Counted from the first letter of the stretch, positions 1-6,272 are shown. The stretch: 8,084 nt of DNA from Pararhodospirillum photometricum DSM 122 (GCF_000284415.1 NC_017059.1:508850-516933); one strand, 5' to 3'. Program-made: numbers and translations. Notes: generated from the sequence alone by a model not told the origin.

Positions 1-23
1 CGGGCGGGTCTGCCAAGCCCTGG

Positions 24-69
24 GCGTAGGGAATTTTGCTGGTCTTGGGGGACGCGGACGCGTAGGGAA
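24..69 (+). promoter_or_regulatory. possible thi-box (TPP riboswitch) 3' remnant, incomplete
   Basis: GCGTAGGGAA, the sequence that ends nearly every TPP riboswitch, occurs twice, at 24-33 and 60-69, 36 bases apart. Before the second copy, CTGGTCTTGG (39-48) resembles the family's CTGATCTGG, which precedes GCGTAGGG in real thi boxes. The gene that follows is the first of a thiamine-precursor importer, a classic TPP target. Against this, no CTGAGA element is seen in the 38 bases upstream of CTGGTC, and the P5 helix does not fold cleanly. The aptamer may be cut by the window edge, degenerate, or a chance match. The second copy also partly resembles the left flank of the dispersed repeat at 5026-5045. 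Confidence 0.25.
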
Positions 70-101
70 GAAGGCTCCCCTCTCTCGTGATCCAGGGCCC
101 C

Positions 102-947
102 ATGGCTGCTTCTCCCCCTGCGTCTTGGCCCACCGCTTCCCGGCTTGCGCTCCGGTCTTGCCCCGGCGTGCCGGTTCGGGTGCGCATTGATACCCTGGGA
201 CATGGCGACCACGTGCTGTTCCAGGACCTCGACCTCACCTTTGCGGCGGGGGGATGGACCTGCGTTTTGGGCCCCAGCGGCGTGGGCAAAAGCACCTTGT
301 TGCGCCTGATCGCCGGCCTGGATACCCAGAGCACCCAAGGCCCCCACACCCGGGTCGAAGGACCCGATGGCCTCGCGCTCCCCGGTCTGTGCGCCTACAT
401 GGGCCAGCAAGACGGCCTGCTGCCGTGGCTCTCGGCCCGCGACAACGTGGCCTTGGGGCCGCGTCTGCGCGGCGGTGCGACTCGGGCCGACCGCGATCGG
501 GCCCAGGCGTTGTTGGCCGCTGTGGGGTTGGGGGAGCGGGCCGCCGCCCGCCCGGCTGCCCTGTCGGGCGGCATGCGCCAGCGGGTCGCCCTGGCCCGAA
601 CCTTAATGGAAAACCGCCCCGTGGTGCTGATGGACGAGCCGTTCAGTGCCCTGGACCCCCCCACCCGCTTACGCCTGGGCGATCTGGCGGCGGAGCTTTT
701 GCGCGGCCGCACGGTGATCCATGTCACCCACGACCCGTTGGAGGCCCTGCGCCTGGGCCACCAAGTGCTGGTGCTGGGCGGCCGCCCGGCCAGCCCCGGG
801 GAGCCCCTGATCCCCGAGGGCACGCCACCCCGTCCGCCCGATGCCCCCGGCCTCGCCACCCGCCACGCCGATTTGCTGCTGCGTTTGTCCCAAGCCCTGG
901 AAGAGTTCCCCACCGCCCCATGCGCCTCTCCCTCCCCTTGCGTTTGA
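102..947 (+). CDS. thiZ: ABC transporter ATP-binding protein, ThiZ-like (pyrimidine precursor import)
   Basis: This is the ATPase that powers an inner-membrane importer. All nucleotide-binding motifs are intact, numbered from the ATG at 102: Walker A GPSGVGKST (57-65), Q-loop YMGQQ (99-103), signature LSGGMRQ (154-160), Walker B VVLMDEP with catalytic E179, D-loop SALD, and H-loop H210 in HVTHD. The single domain is about 281 residues, of the TauB/SsuB/ThiZ type. Its 3' end overlaps the permease gene by 28 bases, so the two are co-translated. The substrate is inferred from the ThiY-like binding protein two genes on. The start is uncertain: ATG 102 has AGGG at 94-97, GTG 87 has AAGAAGG 12 bases upstream, and later GTGs (168, 180) lack a ribosome site. 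The first 25 or so residues look unconserved. The Pro-rich C-terminal tail is typical filler. Confidence 0.9.
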   Translation: MAASPPASWPTASRLALRSCPGVPVRVRIDTLGHGDHVLFQDLDLTFAAGGWTCVLGPSGVGKSTLLRLIAGLDTQSTQGPHTRVEGPDGLALPGLCAYMGQQDGLLPWLSARDNVALGPRLRGGATRADRDRAQALLAAVGLGERAAARPAALSGGMRQRVALARTLMENRPVVLMDEPFSALDPPTRLRLGDLAAELLRGRTVIHVTHDPLEALRLGHQVLVLGGRPASPGEPLIPEGTPPRPPDAPGLATRHADLLLRLSQALEEFPTAPCASPSPCV

Positions 948-1696
948 TCCAACGCCTTCTCCCACCGCTGGCCAGTGTCGCGGTCTTGCTGGCTCTGTGG
1001 CAGGGCGCGGCCGTGCTGGCCGGGGACCGGGCCTATTTGCTGCCCGGCCCGCTGGCCACCCTTGATGCCCTGATTGGCCGCTTTGATGTGCTGGTCCGCC
1101 ACGCCGGGATCACCGCCTTGGAGATTGTCCTGGGCCTGGGCCTGGGCACCACGGCCGGAGTCAGCGCCGCACTCGGCATTGCCTTGTTCCCCGGGGCCCG
1201 CCGGGTGCTTCTGCCCTTGCTGGTCATCAGCCAGGCGATCCCGGTGTTCGCGCTGGCGCCCTTACTGGTGTTGTGGCTGGGCTATGGCTTGGCCAGCAAG
1301 ATTGCCATGGCGGTTCTCGTTATCTTTTTTCCTGTGGCCGCCGCCTTTCTCGATGGCCTGCGCCGCACCGAGAGCGCGTGGCTCGATCAGGCCCAGGTCA
1401 TGGGGGCCTCGCGCCTTGTCACCCTTTTGCGGGTGCGCCTGCCCGCCGCCTTGCCGGCTCTGGCCTCGGGCTTGCGGGTCGCCACGGCGCTGGCCCCCAT
1501 CGGGGCGGTGATCGGCGAGTGGGTCGGCTCCAGCGCCGGGTTGGGCTACCTGATGCTCCAGGCCAATGCGCGCATGCAGGTCCCGGTGATGTTTGCTGCC
1601 CTTCTCATTCTCGCCCTCTTCGCCGTAAGCCTGTACGCTCTCATGGATCGCCTGTTGCGCGCCCTGGTGCCGTGGCAGCACGAAACCTTGCCCTGA
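920..1696 (+). CDS. thiX: ABC transporter permease, ThiX-like
   Basis: This is the membrane channel subunit of the importer, of the BPD_transp_1/SsuC-TauC class, 258 residues. About six hydrophobic segments are visible (near 16-34, 67-88, 95-118, 127-145, 187-205, 224-243). The cytoplasmic coupling (EAA) loop, which docks on the ATPase, is at 157-179 and includes QVMGAS and RLPAALP. It is followed by the family-typical GAVIGEW and GLGYLM (196-212). The same frame is open from 254, but upstream of 920 it only shadows the ATPase gene, and its translation there is low-complexity Arg/Pro/Gly. ATG 920 starts a normal permease N-terminus, with GGAAGAG at 899-905 as a somewhat distant ribosome site. 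The next gene follows 24 bases after the stop. The transported molecule is inferred from the partner binding protein; taurine/sulfonate permeases are the nearest alternative class. Confidence 0.9.
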   Translation: MRLSLPLRLIQRLLPPLASVAVLLALWQGAAVLAGDRAYLLPGPLATLDALIGRFDVLVRHAGITALEIVLGLGLGTTAGVSAALGIALFPGARRVLLPLLVISQAIPVFALAPLLVLWLGYGLASKIAMAVLVIFFPVAAAFLDGLRRTESAWLDQAQVMGASRLVTLLRVRLPAALPALASGLRVATALAPIGAVIGEWVGSSAGLGYLMLQANARMQVPVMFAALLILALFAVSLYALMDRLLRALVPWQHETLP

Positions 1697-1720
1697 GAGT
1701 GTTTCTGGCTGGAGCCCTTG

Positions 1721-2689
1721 ATGTCCTCCTCCTTGTCCCGCCGTTCCTTTCTCGCCCTCGCGGCCCTGACGCCCGCGCTGTTGAGCGCGCGCCCCGGCCG
1801 CGCCGCGCCTGTCCAGCCCCTGACCGTTTTACTCGACTGGTTCATCAACCCGGACCACGGCCCCCTGGTCATCGCGCGGCAACTGGGCTACTTCCGCGAT
1901 GTCGGGCTCGACGTCACCTTGGTGGCCCCGTCCGATCCCAACGATCCCCCCAAGCTGGTCGCAGCCGGACAGGCCGATGTGGCCATCGGCTACCAGCCCC
2001 AACTCCACCTCCAGGTCGCCGAGGGCCTGCCCTTGTTGCGCTTCGGCAGCCTGATCGACACCCCGCTCAACTGCGTGGTGGCCCTGCGCGATGGCCCGAT
2101 CAAGTCGATGGCCGATCTCAAGGGCCGCAAGGTGGGCTATTCGGTGGCGGGCTTCGAGGATGTCTTGCTGGGCACCATGCTGCGCCACGCCGGGGTCAAT
2201 CCCTCGGACGTCGAGAAGATCAATGTCAACTTTTCCCTATCACCGGCCGTGATTTCCGGCCAAGTGGACGCGGTGATCGGTCCGTTTCGTAATTTTGAAT
2301 TGAATCAAATGGATCTGGCCGGACACCCGGGCGTGGCCTTCCTGCCCGAAGACCACGGCGTGCCCAGCTACGATGAACTGATCTTTTTGGCCAATGCCAC
2401 GCGCCACGACGACCCCAAGCTCCAAGCCTTCCTGGAAGGGGTGGAACGCGGGGTCATGGCCATCCTCAACCATCCCGAGGACACCTGGGAGGTCTTCCGC
2501 CGCGCCGCCCCCGACCTGGACGATGCCCTCAACCGCCGGGCCTGGGCCGACACCGTGCGCCGCTTTGCCGCCGCGCCCGCCGCCCTCGCCCCCAGCCGCT
2601 ACCAGCGCTTTGCCGAATACCTTAAGGGCGAGGGCCTGATCGACACCGTCCCACCGGTCGAGCGCTACGTCCTGACCTTGAAAGGCTGA
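1721..2689 (+). CDS. thiY: ABC transporter substrate-binding protein, ThiY/THI5 (NMT1) family, Tat signal
   Basis: This is the periplasmic receptor of the importer, 322 residues. The N-terminus carries a twin-arginine signal, SRRSFLALA (6-14), followed by a short hydrophobic stretch and a likely cleavage near residue 29, so export of the folded protein by Tat is expected. LDWF (38-41) and NPDHGPL (43-49) are the hallmark of the NMT1/THI5-like domain. GYFRDVGLDV, AAGQADVAIGY and LKGRKVGYSVAGFED follow in the usual order. ThiY-type proteins bind formylaminopyrimidine, a breakdown product of thiamine, for salvage into the HMP branch. The yeast THI5 CCCFC iron motif is absent, as expected for a transporter. 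ATG 1721 is preferred over the adjacent TTG 1718 because CTGGAG (1709-1714) sits six bases before it. The exact pyrimidine bound cannot be read from sequence. Confidence 0.88.
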   Translation: MSSSLSRRSFLALAALTPALLSARPGRAAPVQPLTVLLDWFINPDHGPLVIARQLGYFRDVGLDVTLVAPSDPNDPPKLVAAGQADVAIGYQPQLHLQVAEGLPLLRFGSLIDTPLNCVVALRDGPIKSMADLKGRKVGYSVAGFEDVLLGTMLRHAGVNPSDVEKINVNFSLSPAVISGQVDAVIGPFRNFELNQMDLAGHPGVAFLPEDHGVPSYDELIFLANATRHDDPKLQAFLEGVERGVMAILNHPEDTWEVFRRAAPDLDDALNRRAWADTVRRFAAAPAALAPSRYQRFAEYLKGEGLIDTVPPVERYVLTLKG

Positions 2690-2696
2690 CAAATCG

Positions 2697-2736
2697 AAGG
2701 GGCCTGGAGAGGCCGCGCCTCCCCGGCCTTTCCCTT
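2697..2736 (-). repeat. third copy of the dispersed palindromic repeat, diverged
   Basis: Read on the minus strand, this stretch starts AAGGGAAAGGCCGGGGAGGC and ends CTCCAGGCCCCTT. It aligns over its full length with the 39-base repeat at 5032-5070 (AAGGGAAGGCTGGGGAGGC ... CCCCAGACCCCT), with about five differences by eye. It abuts the TAA stop of the minus-strand gene at 2737. The flanks outside the hairpin also match, which argues for common descent rather than chance GC-rich pairing. Confidence 0.6.
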
Positions 2737-2738
2737 TT
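2701..2738 (+). terminator. rho-independent terminator behind the thiZXY-like operon
   Basis: A GC-rich hairpin lies 11 bases after the thiY stop. GGCC at 2701-2704 and GAGGC at 2709-2713 pair with GCCTC at 2717-2721 and GGCC at 2725-2728 around a CGC loop, with one mismatch and one bulged T. TTTCCCTTTT follows (2729-2738). The poly-T tract is interrupted, so termination may be partial. The opposite strand lacks a T-run, so it does not look like a good terminator for the convergent gene. The hairpin is a member of the repeat family described at 5032-5150. Confidence 0.65.
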
Positions 2739-3300
2739 ATCCGCTCAACCCCAGCAGCAGGTGAACCGGCAAGGTCACCTCGGCCGGCCATGGCAAGGTA
2801 ATGGAGTGGTATTCCTCCAAAAACACGACGCTCCAGGCTTCCTTGCGCTGGGTGAAAAGTTCGACATGGTGGTTGACGGTGTCGATCAGAAGATAGGCCC
2901 GCAAGGAAGGCAGGCGGCGGTAGGCGACCCACTTGCGACCCCGGTCGCGCAACTCGGTGCTGCCCGACATGACCTCGGCAATCATCAAGGCCTCGGTCAC
3001 CTCCCGGGCACCGTCCGCTGGTTCGCCGGCCGGCAACACCATGACATCAGGCAAAAAGCGGTCTTCTCCCACCCGCAGCCACACCCCATCGGTCACCGCC
3101 GTGCAGCCGGTGTTTTCAAGGGATACTCTGAGGGAGGTCGCCGTTCCCAAAACGGCCTGGGCGTGTTCGCGCGTGCCGGCCGCCTGCAAAACAGGCAGGC
3201 CGTCAATGAACTCGGCGCGCTCCTGAACGGAGTCGGCATAGCTCACGAACTCGGCCCACGACCAGGACTGGGGTCTGATCGGAGAACTCATGACGCGCAT
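2737..3300 (-). CDS. Uma2 family (DUF820) PD-(D/E)XK nuclease-fold protein
   Basis: A protein of about 187 residues. Numbered from the ATG at 3300, the order of motifs is that of Uma2/DUF820: EFIDGLPV (30-37), RFLPDVMV (81-88, D85), then EVMSGSTELRDRGRKW (109-124) supplying E109 and K123. D85, E109 and K123 would form the metal-binding nuclease site. Family members are common and often multicopy in cyanobacteria and some Gram-negatives; their true role is unproven. ATG 3300 is chosen because GGAGG at 3306-3310 lies five bases upstream. ATG 3291 (with CAGGGA ahead) and ATG 3312 are alternatives. The gene stands alone: 145 bases separate it from the amidase, and it ends at the repeat/terminator it shares with the convergent importer operon. 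A weak TTGCGC/TATCGT promoter may lie in the gap upstream, but I do not trust it. No partner toxin, antitoxin or methylase is visible. Confidence 0.82.
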   Translation of the reverse strand: MRVMSSPIRPQSWSWAEFVSYADSVQERAEFIDGLPVLQAAGTREHAQAVLGTATSLRVSLENTGCTAVTDGVWLRVGEDRFLPDVMVLPAGEPADGAREVTEALMIAEVMSGSTELRDRGRKWVAYRRLPSLRAYLLIDTVNHHVELFTQRKEAWSVVFLEEYHSITLPWPAEVTLPVHLLLGLSG

Positions 3301-3445
3301 CCCTGCCTCCATCGGAAGATGACGTTAACGATAGGGGGACAAGGCACCCAGGCGCAAACCGAATCGGCTCCAAGCACGCAGACACCGTTCATTTCCCGTC
3401 GAGCAAAGAAACTTGAAGATGCTTTCCCCGGGGGCGATCGCTCCC

Positions 3446-4162
3446 CTAGTCGCGCTCGATCGGGCCGGACGCCCGCGCCACGGCCCACAGGCGGGCCCAG
3501 GTTGGGCCCACGGGGGCCTGACCCAGCGACGCCGGGAGGTAATGACGTTGAAAGGCTTTCAGGGCCGCCGCAAGGTCGCTGACATCATAGCCGATATGCG
3601 CCAGCAGGGCGGCCGCGTCGTCGGCGCTCCCCTCGGGCTTCGGTGGCGGTGCTTCGTCGCCCCCGGGCCACAGCCCGACCCCAGCCGCCGCTAGGCGTGG
3701 CCAGTCGAACAGCTCGCCCGGATCCTCCTTGCGGGTGGGCGCGATATCGGCATGGGCCACCACATTCACCGGCACAATCGCCGGATGGCGCCGCAAGATC
3801 TCCCGGCATAGCGCGACCACACTGCGCATCTGGGCCTCGGGAAAAGGCCGGTAGCCGAACTCATGCCCGGGATTGACAATCTCAATGCCGATCGAGCGGG
3901 TATTTAAGGCCGTGTGGCCCCGCCAGAACGAGCGTCCGGCATGCCAAGCGCGGCGGGCCTCGGGCACCAGGGCAACAAGCCGGCCCTCTTCATGGACCAG
4001 CCAATGGGCGCTGACCTGGGCGGCGGGGTCGAGCATCCGGGCCAGGGCGGCCTGGGCGGTGGGCATGCCAGTATAGTGCAACACCAAGGTGTCGATACCC
4101 TGCCCCTCGGGGCGGTCGTCTTGGTTGGGGCTTTCCATCACGGTATAGGGCAGAGGGCTCAT
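3446..4162 (-). CDS. N-acetylmuramoyl-L-alanine amidase, AmpD/AmiD-like (Amidase_2) with C-terminal PG-binding domain
   Basis: A zinc amidase that cuts the bond between N-acetylmuramic acid and L-alanine in peptidoglycan or its fragments, 238 residues. Amidase_2 spans about 20-155. The zinc ligands are H29 (LVLHYT), H137 (VVAHAD) and D147 (KEDPG). E94 (IGIEIVN) and K145 match the catalytic Glu and Lys of AmpD; the H-10-D and K-2-D spacings equal those of AmpD. After a Pro-rich linker (171-178), residues 184-210 look like a PG_binding_1 helix set. No signal peptide or lipobox is visible, so it should be cytosolic, pointing to recycling of anhydromuropeptides, although cell-wall-binding domains usually act outside. 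The ATG overlaps the TGA of the exporter gene upstream (ATGA, 4159-4162), and GGGAG (4171-4175) gives a ribosome site. A GC-rich dyad around GCGATCGC (3431-3446) follows the stop, without a T-run. Confidence 0.9.
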   Translation of the reverse strand: MSPLPYTVMESPNQDDRPEGQGIDTLVLHYTGMPTAQAALARMLDPAAQVSAHWLVHEEGRLVALVPEARRAWHAGRSFWRGHTALNTRSIGIEIVNPGHEFGYRPFPEAQMRSVVALCREILRRHPAIVPVNVVAHADIAPTRKEDPGELFDWPRLAAAGVGLWPGGDEAPPPKPEGSADDAAALLAHIGYDVSDLAAALKAFQRHYLPASLGQAPVGPTWARLWAVARASGPIERD

Positions 4163-5016
4163 GCCCGGCGCTCCCGGCGTCCGGCCACCTCAATCAGCGC
4201 CACTCCGGCCAAGGTGATGACCCCGCCCAGGATTTTATGAACCGTCGCCGGCTCGCCCAGCAAGACAATGCCCCCCACCACCCCCAGCACCGGGGCAAGT
4301 AAGGAAAACGGCGCCACCCGCGAGACCGGGTAGCGGCCCAGCAGCACATACCAAAGCGAATGCGCCAGCAAACTGGCCCCGAGTGCCGTGTAGACCACGG
4401 CGCCCCACCCCGCCACCCCCGCCGCCTGAAGGGCCGGCCAGGGGTTGCCCTCGACCAATACGGACAAGACCAGGGTTTGCGGCAAAGCCAGCAGGCACAG
4501 CCAGCCGGTCGTGGCCACCGGGGAGATCCCCTTGAGCCGCTTGATCACCAGATTGGCCGCCGCCCACCCCATGGCACACAGCAACAACAAAACGGTCGGC
4601 AGCCCGCCCGCCAGATGGGGCTCCCCCGCAACCACGACCACCCCGCCAAAGGCCAGCGCCAAGCCCAGCCACCGCCCAAGGCCCAAGCGCTCGCCCAGAA
4701 AAACAACCCCCGCCAAAGTCGAGAGCGGCACGCCAAGCTGGACAAAAATCGCCGCCGTGGCCGCGTCCACCTGCCCCAGGGCCAGGAACAACAAGCCGAA
4801 ATGCAAAAAGCCAAAGGTAAACGAGAGCAAGGCCAAGCCCGGCAGATGCTCGCGACGCACCGGGCAAAAGGGCACGATCAGCGCCGCCGCCAGGGCGAAG
4901 CGCAAGGACACCAAAAGCAAGGGGGGCAAGTCCTGGGTGCCCAGCTTGACCACCACGAAATTGAGGCCCCACACCAAGACGACCACGAGGGCGATGCCGA
5001 TATCTCGCGGGCTCAT
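4159..5016 (-). CDS. eamA: DMT-superfamily exporter, EamA (YdeD) type
   Basis: An inner-membrane transporter of 285 residues with about ten hydrophobic segments in two EamA repeats (about 5-131 and 143-276). It resembles the E. coli cysteine/O-acetylserine exporter EamA at diagnostic spots: VWGLNFVVVKLG (15-26), PPLLLVSLRF (31-40), FLGER (106-110), and LLGRYPVSRVAPFSLLAPV (225-243). The last motif matches LLGRYETWRVAPLSLLVPV in the E. coli protein as I remember it. The substrate is therefore likely an amino acid or related metabolite, but DMT transporters change specificity easily. ATG 5016 has only a weak GGTGA ribosome site. The stop overlaps the start of the amidase gene by four bases, so the two are probably translationally coupled. 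The 185 bases upstream carry the inverted repeat pair and no clear promoter, so transcription may come from djlA. Confidence 0.85.
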   Translation of the reverse strand: MSPRDIGIALVVVLVWGLNFVVVKLGTQDLPPLLLVSLRFALAAALIVPFCPVRREHLPGLALLSFTFGFLHFGLLFLALGQVDAATAAIFVQLGVPLSTLAGVVFLGERLGLGRWLGLALAFGGVVVVAGEPHLAGGLPTVLLLLCAMGWAAANLVIKRLKGISPVATTGWLCLLALPQTLVLSVLVEGNPWPALQAAGVAGWGAVVYTALGASLLAHSLWYVLLGRYPVSRVAPFSLLAPVLGVVGGIVLLGEPATVHKILGGVITLAGVALIEVAGRRERRA

Positions 5017-5031
5017 GGGGTCACCGTGCGT

Positions 5032-5070
5032 AAGGGAAGGCTGGGGAGGCGTGGCCTCCCCAGACCCCTC
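5032..5070 (+). repeat. dispersed palindromic repeat, copy 1 of an inverted pair
   Basis: A 39-base unit running from AAGGGAAGG to CAGACCCCTC. Inside it, CTGGGGAGGC (5041-5050) pairs perfectly with GCCTCCCCAG (5054-5063) around a GTG loop. The unit is repeated in the opposite orientation at 5112-5150 with 38 of 39 bases identical. The structure (a hairpin unit, present as an inverted pair between genes) is like REP/BIME elements. No encoded protein fits in it. Confidence 0.85.
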
Positions 5071-5111
5071 GATTCCTGGGGCCCAGCCGCGTCCGGAGGG
5101 CCAAAGTCAAT

Positions 5112-5150
5112 GAGGGGTCTGGGGAAGCCACGCCTCCCCAGCCTTCCCTT
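5112..5150 (-). repeat. dispersed palindromic repeat, copy 2 of an inverted pair
   Basis: On the minus strand this matches 5032-5070 except for one base (T in place of C5056). That change puts an A-C mismatch in the otherwise ten-pair inner hairpin (5119-5128 with 5132-5141). A 41-base spacer (5071-5111) separates the two copies, so the whole 5032-5150 block could fold into one long cruciform or two separate hairpins. Neither copy has a clean T-run in the direction of djlA transcription, so strong intrinsic termination is not expected. Confidence 0.85.
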
Positions 5151-5201
5151 TCTTCTCTCACTCACCACCGCCCCCGATTCCCCTGGGCCGGACCGCCCCC
5201 C

Positions 5202-5975
5202 TCAGGACTTGAGGCGACGCCGGCTGACGGCATCATAGGCGGCGTTGATCGTGGCCATTTTTTGGGTCGCCAAATCAATGAAGTCCGGGGGCATGCCCTG
5301 GGCGATCAGGCGGTCGGGATGGTTCTCGCGCACCAGTTGGCGATAGGCGCTTTGCAGCGTTGCCTCGTCGGCGTCGGGGGGCACGCCCAGGATATGATAG
5401 GGGTCGGCATCGCCCACCGCATGGGTGGCGCGGATCCGCTCGAAATCGCGCGGCGGCAGGCCGAAAATGTCGGCCACCCGATGCAAAAAGGCCACCTCGT
5501 TGGGATGCAAGCGGCCGTCTGCCTGAGCGATCACGAACAAAGCTCCCAGCAACTCCTCCAAAACCTGGGGAGTGTCGGCAAACATGCGGGCAATCTGGCG
5601 GGCATAGGCTTCATAGCCATCGGGGCTGTGCCGGGCCTGATCAAACAGGCGCCCCACGGCGGCCATGTCCCCGGGGGGAACGCGAAACGCCCGTTTGAAG
5701 GCGTCGATTTCCTCGCGGTTGACCACGCCATCGGCCTTGGCCATCTTGGCCGAAAGGGCGACCACGGCCACGGTAAAGGCCATCTGCCGTGCGGCGTCGT
5801 TGGCGCGCTCGAAGGTCGCCCCGGACTTCACCCCCTCTTCGGGACCGTAGGTCTCCACGCCTTCCTCGCGCATGCGGTCGTACGCGTGACCCGCCGCGGC
5901 GCCGAGGACAGCGCCCAGCGGCCCGCCGACGATGAACCCGCCGACCCCGCCCACAATCTTTCCAAAGATGCTCAT
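5202..5975 (-). CDS. djlA: DjlA-like membrane-anchored J-domain protein (TerB-DnaJ)
   Basis: A co-chaperone that recruits DnaK at the inner membrane, 257 residues against about 270 in E. coli DjlA. Domains in order: a Gly-rich hydrophobic N-terminal segment (about 7-30, with GxxxG-type spacing, as in the dimerising DjlA anchor); a TerB-like helical domain (about 60-180) with its two acidic repeats KADGVVNREE (80-89) and QADGRLHPNE (151-160); and a C-terminal J domain (about 191-257) with the obligatory HPD at 219-221. The frame is open further upstream to 6278, but that part reads as Pro/Gly/Arg-rich filler across a promoter region. ATG 5975 starts exactly at the family-typical MSIFGK and has GGAGG at 5989-5993, 13 bases away (rather far). 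It lies upstream of eamA and the amidase on the same strand; djlA next to an amidase of this type is, from memory, common in alphaproteobacteria. Confidence 0.9.
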   Translation of the reverse strand: MSIFGKIVGGVGGFIVGGPLGAVLGAAAGHAYDRMREEGVETYGPEEGVKSGATFERANDAARQMAFTVAVVALSAKMAKADGVVNREEIDAFKRAFRVPPGDMAAVGRLFDQARHSPDGYEAYARQIARMFADTPQVLEELLGALFVIAQADGRLHPNEVAFLHRVADIFGLPPRDFERIRATHAVGDADPYHILGVPPDADEATLQSAYRQLVRENHPDRLIAQGMPPDFIDLATQKMATINAAYDAVSRRRLKS

Positions 5976-6026
5976 GACTGGCGTCTTACCTCCCTGGCGG
6001 GGTGGATCCTTGTCTGGACACTTTCG

Positions 6027-6054
6027 ACAATACCCGACGCCCGGGCAAAAACAA
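6027..6054 (-). promoter_or_regulatory. candidate sigma-70-type promoter for djlA
   Basis: On the minus strand, TTGTTT (6054-6049) and TATTGT (6032-6027) lie 16 bases apart. That gives four of six matches to each E. coli consensus hexamer and a leader of about 45 bases before the djlA ATG. This is the best pair I could find by eye, but such matches are weak evidence in alphaproteobacteria. Confidence 0.3.
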
Positions 6055-6080
6055 GACCCGTCGCGCCCAGAGGTGGAATC

Positions 6081-6112
6081 CCCCTTGGCTGTTCTCGGCC
6101 CCTTGGCTGTTC
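6081..6112 (+). repeat. tandem direct repeat of 14 bases upstream of glnK
   Basis: CCCCTTGGCTGTTC occurs exactly at 6081-6094 and again at 6099-6112, so the period is 18 bases. The copies lie 162-193 bases before the sigma-54 GG element, and also upstream of djlA. Two same-face copies could be a tandem operator or upstream activator site, or simply a short duplication. I recognise no known regulator motif in it. Confidence 0.6.
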
Positions 6113-6172
6113 GCGCAACGACACCACGAGGGGAAGGGGCGGCCCCAGCGCCCGGGAGAGGCCCCGGCCCCC

Positions 6173-6189
6173 TGCCCATGCGATGGGCA
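6173..6189 (+). promoter_or_regulatory. probable NtrC binding site (enhancer) for glnK-amtB
   Basis: TGCCCATGCGATGGGCA is a 17-base dyad with perfect seven-base arms and a GCG centre. The NtrC consensus is TGCACC-N5-GGTGCA, also 17 bases, and this site matches its TGC..GCA ends and most of the arms. It is centred at 6181, about 118 bases before the expected transcription start, a normal enhancer distance for a sigma-54 activator. Only one clear site is seen; pairs are common at strongly controlled promoters. Confidence 0.6.
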
Positions 6190-6240
6190 AACGTCCGAAA
6201 ATCAGGCGAAACCTTGGCCGTAAAGAGCGCGCGTTGCGAG

Positions 6241-6262
6241 AAAAACCCCTGGTCTTCAGGGG
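6241..6262 (-). terminator. terminator-like hairpin reading away from glnK
   Basis: CCCCTG (6246-6251) pairs perfectly with CAGGGG (6257-6262) over a five-base loop. On the minus strand it is followed directly by five T residues (6245-6241), which is the form of an intrinsic terminator. No minus-strand gene ends here, so it would stop antisense transcripts coming from glnK or beyond, shielding the enhancer and djlA. The six-pair stem is short. Confidence 0.4.
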
Positions 6263-6272
6263 ATAGCCGCTC

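Noticed and set aside
254..919. Long N-terminal extension of the permease frame
   Set aside because: It overlaps the ATPase gene, which has every ABC motif, and its translation is Arg/Pro/Gly-rich without any recognisable domain.
3431..3446. GC-rich dyad around GCGATCGC after the amidase gene
   Set aside because: It could be a weak terminator or a HIP1-like palindrome, but there is no T-run, and a single copy in GC-rich DNA is not informative.
5032..5150. CRISPR or insertion-sequence end
   Set aside because: Only two units in inverted orientation, no spacer series, no transposase frame and no visible target duplication.
6200..6212. AATCAG resembling half of an IHF site between enhancer and promoter
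   Set aside because: The required TTR part of the consensus is missing at the right distance.
5262..6266. Long plus-strand open frame opposite djlA, and similar long frames opposite eamA, amtB and thiY
   Set aside because: Antisense frames kept open by GC-rich codon bias; no family motifs in the translations.
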